64,000 bases of DNA from Marmoricola endophyticus (lineage in GTDB: Bacteria; Actinomycetota; Actinomycetes; Propionibacteriales; Nocardioidaceae): positions 3,113,217 through 3,177,216 of the forward strand of contig NZ_BMKQ01000001.1 in assembly GCF_014644415.1 (NCBI RefSeq), read 5' to 3'. Shown in pieces: positions 60,412 to 64,000 of the stretch. The position numbers and the translations under genes are program-made. The stretch's first letter is position 1. The number at the start of each line of letters is the position of its first letter. The notes below the pieces were generated by a model. That model saw nothing but the letters and a program-made list of their open reading frames with translations, was not told where the DNA came from and did not search any database.

Positions 60412-60451
60412 TCCGCGCCGGGCAGGACCCACAGGTCGTGCCCGGCGCGGA
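60412..60451 (+). terminator. Terminator of the xylFGH-type operon
   Basis: A perfect 13-bp stem (TCCGCGCCGGGCA with TGCCCGGCGCGGA); the loop itself contains a GACC/GGTC pair that lengthens the structure. Confidence 0.7.
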
Positions 60452-60701
60452 ACTCATGTGTGCGCTAGCGCGGTGTGGCACCGCTCGGCGGCCCGGTCGG
60501 TCCGGGGTCTGCGCTGCTGGGGGTCCCGTCGCTGGGTCGCCGTGTCGGCAGACTCCGGCACCGTGGCCGGTGCGACTGGCCGCCACGCCTCTTTCAGGCT
60601 CCTTGGACCCCCATCCGCTCCGCCCCCGTACCGCCCCCGTCGGCCTCGCCCGCGCCGCAGGGTGGTGGGGGTGGGGGCTGTCGCCGCCGACGCGGAACCG
60701 G
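60452..60701. other. Gene-free region between convergent genes
   Basis: About 250 bases with no supported gene on either strand. Possible frames here are Arg/Pro-rich and have no family features. A CCCCCGTACCGCCCCCGT run and a GGTGGGGGTGGGGG run lie in the right half. I see no further signal. Confidence 0.4.
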
Positions 60702-60806
60702 TCAACCTGTGAAGAGCGTCGCCGCCTTGCGCACCGTCTCGACGACGCCGTACAGCAGCGGTACGCCGACCAGGGCCCAGCTCAGTGCGATGCGGGTGGT
60801 GCTCAT
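60702..60806 (-). CDS. MFS transporter small subunit (34-aa single-pass membrane peptide)
   Basis: A 34-residue peptide, MSTTRIALSWALVGVPLLY then GVVETVRKAATLFTG, with one membrane helix (about residues 6-22). It matches the tiny proteins encoded directly after oxalate/formate-type MFS carriers in actinobacteria, annotated as MFS transporter small subunit. The ATG overlaps the stop of the carrier gene (ATGA), so the two are made together. It probably binds or stabilises the carrier; the mechanism is unknown. Confidence 0.65.
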   Translation of the reverse strand: MSTTRIALSWALVGVPLLYGVVETVRKAATLFTG

Positions 60807-62227
60807 GCGGAGACCTCCTGGGTACGACGCTCCGGCTCGTGGAAGCGCTCGGCGACGGGGCGGACGAGCAGGTTGGCGACGAAGCCGACCGCGAGCAGGA
60901 CCACCATCGTGATCAGTGCGGGGTGGTACGCGTCGTACGTCAGCTGGCCCGGCTCGCCCTCGGCGTCCAGGAACCCGTTGACGATCAGCGGCCCGACGAC
61001 ACCCGCCAGCGACCAGGCGGTCAGCAGCCGGCCGTGGATGGCGCCGACCTGGAAGGTGCCGAACAGGTCGCGGAGGTACGCCGGGGCGGTCGCGAACCCG
61101 CCGCCGTAGAAGCTGATGATCAGGGCGGCGAGGATCACGAACAGGGCCGTGCTGGACTGACCGACGAAGGCGAGCAGCAGGTACAGCACGATGCCGCCGC
61201 CGAGGTAGAGCGCGTAGACCGGCTTGCGGCCGATCGCGTCCGAGGTCGAGGACCACACGAAGCGGCCGGCCATGTTGAAGATGGACAGCAGCCCGACGAA
61301 GCCGCCGGCCGCGGCGGCGGTCACGCTCGAGGCGGACCCGTCGCGGAAGAAGTCCTGGATCATCGGTGCGGCCTGCTCGAGGATGCCGATCCCGGCGGTG
61401 ACGTTGCAGAACAGCACGATCCAGACCAGCCAGAACTGCGGGGTCCGGATCGCGTTCGCCGCGGAGACGCTGGCCGTGGTGACCAGCGACTTCCGCTGGA
61501 CCTCCGTGGGGTCCCAGCCCTCCGGCCTCCAGTCGTCGGCGGGCACGCGCACCGTCCATGCCCCGAAGAGCATGAACGCGAGGTAGACGATCCCGAGGGT
61601 CACGAAGAGCCCGGCCACCGCGGACCCGCTGGCCACCGAGCCGGCGTCGGAGGCGTCGTACGAGGAGTCGTACAGGGCGAGCAGGCGGCTGCTGAGCGGG
61701 CTGGCGATCAGGGCACCGCCGCCGAAGCCCATGATCGCCATGCCGGTGGCCAGACCGGGACGGTCGGGGAACCACTTGATGAGCGTGGAGACCGGGCTGA
61801 TGTAGCCGATCCCGAGCCCGATGCCGCCGATGACGCCGTACCCGAGGTAGACCAGCCACAGCTGGCCGACCGCGATGCCGAGCGCCCCGACGAGGAACCC
61901 GGCCGACCAGAACACCGCGGCGACGACCATCGCCGCGCGCGGGCCGTTGCGGTCGACCCAGGTGCCGAAGACCGCCGCCGAGACGCCGAGCACCACGATC
62001 GCGATCGAGAAGATCAGGCCGACCGCGGTGAGGCTGGAGTCGAAGTGGTCGACGAGAGCGTTCTTGTAGACGCTGGTGGCGTAGACCTGCCCGATGCACA
62101 GGTGCACCGCGAGTGCCGCGGGCGGGATCAGCCACCGGCTGAACCCCGGGGGCGCGACGATCGACTCCCGGCGCAGCGGCACGGGCAGCCAGGGGCTGGC
62201 GGAGGTCTCTGGCGAGGTCGCGGTCAT
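60803..62227 (-). CDS. OFA-family MFS transporter (oxalate/formate antiporter-like)
   Basis: A 474-aa major facilitator with 12 hydrophobic segments. It starts WLIPPAALAVHLCIGQVYAT and carries TWVDRNGPRAAMV (loop 2-3 motif), GGIGLGIGYISPVSTLIKWF, PDRPGLATGMAIMGFGGGAL, and SDAIGRKPVYALYLGGGIV (second-half motif). These place it in the oxalate:formate antiporter (OFA) family; substrates are small mono- or dicarboxylates. ATG at 62227 has GGAAGG about 9 nt upstream. The frame is open further upstream but without domain features. Confidence 0.8.
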   Translation of the reverse strand: MTATSPETSASPWLPVPLRRESIVAPPGFSRWLIPPAALAVHLCIGQVYATSVYKNALVDHFDSSLTAVGLIFSIAIVVLGVSAAVFGTWVDRNGPRAAMVVAAVFWSAGFLVGALGIAVGQLWLVYLGYGVIGGIGLGIGYISPVSTLIKWFPDRPGLATGMAIMGFGGGALIASPLSSRLLALYDSSYDASDAGSVASGSAVAGLFVTLGIVYLAFMLFGAWTVRVPADDWRPEGWDPTEVQRKSLVTTASVSAANAIRTPQFWLVWIVLFCNVTAGIGILEQAAPMIQDFFRDGSASSVTAAAAGGFVGLLSIFNMAGRFVWSSTSDAIGRKPVYALYLGGGIVLYLLLAFVGQSSTALFVILAALIISFYGGGFATAPAYLRDLFGTFQVGAIHGRLLTAWSLAGVVGPLIVNGFLDAEGEPGQLTYDAYHPALITMVVLLAVGFVANLLVRPVAERFHEPERRTQEVSA

Positions 62228-62248
62228 GCGGCCGCCTTCCGGAGAGGG

Positions 62249-62267
62249 TGTGGTCGCGATCACACTA
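62249..62267 (-). promoter_or_regulatory. CRP/GlxR-like operator and -10 box of the MFS operon
   Basis: On the minus strand TAGTGT (62267-62262) is a candidate -10 box, overlapped by TGTGATCGCGACCACA (62264-62249), which is one base from the TGTGA-N6-TCACA consensus of CRP/GlxR regulators. Binding just downstream of the -10 would repress. Confidence 0.4.
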
Positions 62268-62310
62268 GTCGAGCCGTCGGTCACTCCTCGGCTCGGTCCG
62301 GCGGGGCGGC

Positions 62311-64000
62311 TCAGCCGTCGTAGAGCGTGGTCCGCTGGCGTACGGGCCGGTCGATGCCGGCGCCGATGTCCTCCAGCTCGGCCACGGTCTTGGCGGAGCC
62401 GTGGGCGGAGCCGGCCATCCGGGAGATGGTCTCCTCCATCAGCGTGCCGCCGAGGTCGTTGGCGCCGGCCTGCAGCATCGCGCGGGTGCCGTCGACGCCG
62501 AGCTTGACCCAGCTGGTCTGGATGCTGTCGATGTGGCCGTGCAGCATGATCCGGGCGACGGCGTGCACGGCGAGGTTGTCGCGCAGCGTCGGTCCCGGGC
62601 GGGCGACGCCGGCGAGGTAGATCGGCGCCGAGGTGTGCACGAAGGGGAGCGGCACGAACTCGGTGAACCCGCCGGTCTCGCGCTGGATGCCGCGCAGCAC
62701 GTCGAGGTGGCCGACCCAGTGGCGCGGGTTGTCGACGTGGCCGTACATCATCGTGCTGGTCGTCGGGATCCCGACGCGGTGCGCGGTGGAGATGATCTCG
62801 ATCCACGCGGCGGCGGGCAGCTTGCCCTTGGTGAGGACCCAGCGCACCTCGTCGTCGAGGATCTCCGCGGCGGTGCCGGGGACGCTGCCCAGGCCCGACT
62901 CGCGCGCCTTGATGAGGAAGTCCTCGTACGACAATCCCGTGCGGCTGGAGCCGTTGACGATCTCCATCGGCGAGAAGGCGTGCACGTGCATGTCGGGGAC
63001 GCGGGCCTTCACGGCGGCGGCGAGGTCGAAGTACGCCGTGCCCGGCAGCTCCGGGTCGATCCCGCCCTGCATGCACACCTCGGTGGCGCCGAGGTCCCAG
63101 GCCTCTTGGGCGCGGTCGGCAACCTGCTCGAGCGAGAGGGAGAACGCGTCGGCGTCGGTACGCCGCTGGGCGAACGCGCAGAAGCGGCAGCCGACGTAGC
63201 AGACGTTGGTGAAGTTGATGTTCCGGTTGACGACGTACGTCACGTCGTCGCCGACCGCCTGCCGGCGCAGGTCGTCGGCCAGGCGCGTCACCGCCGCCAG
63301 CTCGTCGCCCTCGGCGGTGATGAGTGCGTGCGCGTGCTCGACGCTCAAGGAGCCGGGGTCGGCCTCGGCGGCGGCCATCGCGGCGGCGAACTCGGCTGAG
63401 GGCCGCGGTCGGGTGAGGGTGGTCTCGACGTCCTCGCTCGCAGAGCTCGCGTCGGGCTCGACCACCCGCTCTCCGGTGGTCGAGCCTGACCGAGCGCTAG
63501 CGAGGGAGGACGTCGAGACCCCGTGAGGTGCGCGCGCGCCGTCGCCGGCGGCCTCGGCAACGGCGGCCCAGTCGCCGTACACGCTGTCGAAGTCGGCGCG
63601 GCGGTCGGTCGTCCGCCCCTCGGTGTCGATGGAGTCGTTCAGGTCGGTGCGGCCCACTCCGTCGCCCACGGCCGCGAACCCGCCGTCCGGCTCCTGCCAG
63701 GGCAGGCCTTCGGGTCGTACGCCGTCGCGGGCCAGCCCGTCGGGGGCGGCCAGCGCGGCGACGTGCCCGGAGACCCGGGGGTCGATCCAGGGCTCACCGG
63801 TGCGGACGTACGCGGGGTGGGCGGTCAGCCGCGCACGCAGCTCGAACCCGGCGTCGGCGCTCAGCGTGCGCAGCCGGTCCAGTGAGGGCCACGGTCGCTC
63901 GGGGTTGACGTGGTCCGGGGTCAGCGGCGAGACGCCGCCCCAGTCGTCGACCCCGGCGGCGAGCAGCCGGCGGCACTCCTCGGCGTCCACGAGGTTCGGC
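62311..64000 (-). CDS. fbiC: FO synthase FbiC (CofG-CofH fusion), 5' end outside window
   Basis: A bifunctional radical-SAM enzyme that builds 7,8-didemethyl-8-hydroxy-5-deazariboflavin, the chromophore of F420. The window has the end of the CofG half ([35 protein letters not shown]) and the whole CofH half, whose cluster motif is [32 protein letters not shown] and TSTMMYGHV follow, and the end is [14 protein letters not shown]. The linker between the halves contains a translated copy of the GGTCTCGAC palindromic repeat, about 33 residues. The frame is open to the window edge. Confidence 0.9.
   Translation of the reverse strand, partial: PNLVDAEECRRLLAAGVDDWGGVSPLTPDHVNPERPWPSLDRLRTLSADAGFELRARLTAHPAYVRTGEPWIDPRVSGHVAALAAPDGLARDGVRPEGLPWQEPDGGFAAVGDGVGRTDLNDSIDTEGRTTDRRADFDSVYGDWAAVAEAAGDGARAPHGVSTSSLASARSGSTTGERVVEPDASSASEDVETTLTRPRPSAEFAAAMAAAEADPGSLSVEHAHALITAEGDELAAVTRLADDLRRQAVGDDVTYVVNRNINFTNVCYVGCRFCAFAQRRTDADAFSLSLEQVADRAQEAWDLGATEVCMQGGIDPELPGTAYFDLAAAVKARVPDMHVHAFSPMEIVNGSSRTGLSYEDFLIKARESGLGSVPGTAAEILDDEVRWVLTKGKLPAAAWIEIISTAHRVGIPTTSTMMYGHVDNPRHWVGHLDVLRGIQRETGGFTEFVPLPFVHTSAPIYLAGVARPGPTLRDNLAVHAVARIMLHGHIDSIQTSWVKLGVDGTRAMLQAGANDLGGTLMEETISRMAGSAHGSAKTVAELEDIGAGIDRPVRQRTTLYDG
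63421..63520. repeat. Palindromic repeat, GGTCTCGAC family, copy 3, inside fbiC
   Basis: Exactly 100 bp from GGTCTCGACGTCC to GGACGTCGAGACC. The 21-nt ends are inverted repeats with one mismatch, and a second inner pair GCTCGACCACC/GGTGGTCGAGC flanks the loop. It has no in-frame stop in the fbiC frame and encodes the CofG-CofH linker. Confidence 0.8.

Overview
The window is a dense stretch of high-G+C (roughly 70% or more) actinobacterial chromosome. Gene content fits a Nocardioidaceae-like actinobacterium: mycothiol synthesis (mshB), coenzyme F420 synthesis (fbiC), a deazaflavin-dependent oxidoreductase domain, a DUF3516 helicase, and many genes whose start codon lies 6-8 nt after a TANNNT -10 box (leaderless transcription). 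The genus is inferred from recall of gene families, not from a search. I see no rRNA, tRNA, CRISPR array, transposase or phage gene.

Layout. 1-10.4 kb: C-terminal part of a DUF3516 RNA helicase, a lipoate-ligase-family protein, threonine deaminase, an AAA ATPase, an acyl-CoA dehydrogenase, a YraQ-type permease behind a CsoR-like operator, and ychF. 10.4-13.2 kb: a small island in the 3' end of ychF, bounded by 19-bp direct repeats, carrying a hydrolase, a SnoaL-like protein and two decayed genes (a nucleotidyltransferase domain and a PIN-like toxin). 13.2-34 kb: housekeeping and accessory genes including an FKBP lipoprotein, a cupin oxygenase, FadE, prfC, a three-subunit PaoABC-like molybdenum oxidoreductase, a GNAT/deazaflavin-oxidoreductase fusion, hupB and endonuclease IV. 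34-44 kb: mshB, then a D-glucarate/galactarate catabolic regulon (kdgD, ketoglutarate-semialdehyde dehydrogenase, galactarate dehydratase, AEC carrier, glucarate dehydratase, LysR regulator, GntP permease). 44-54 kb: a VanW-family protein, GNAT, ferredoxin, dapC, a secreted CocE-type hydrolase, a DHPS-like/RibD-like pair, hemerythrin and malic enzyme. 54-64 kb: a P450, a ROK regulator with a xylFGH-type sugar ABC transporter, an OFA-type MFS carrier with its 34-aa small subunit, and the partial fbiC.

How they work together. Glucarate and galactarate are dehydrated by two different enolase-superfamily enzymes to 5-keto-4-deoxyglucarate, which KdgD and the semialdehyde dehydrogenase take to 2-oxoglutarate. 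Three promoters of this cluster share one architecture: a GATGC-N7-GYATC palindrome exactly 19 nt upstream of a YTGGAC -35 box. This predicts one LysR regulon. mshB, ferredoxin, dapC and fbiC are neighbours in Mycobacterium tuberculosis (Rv1170-Rv1178); here that neighbourhood appears opened up by catabolic and transport modules.

Two families of intergenic palindromic repeats are scattered through the window. One (four copies) occurs as two pairs, each bracketing a single gene. The other (three copies) has GGTCTCGAC ends, and one copy is translated in frame inside fbiC.
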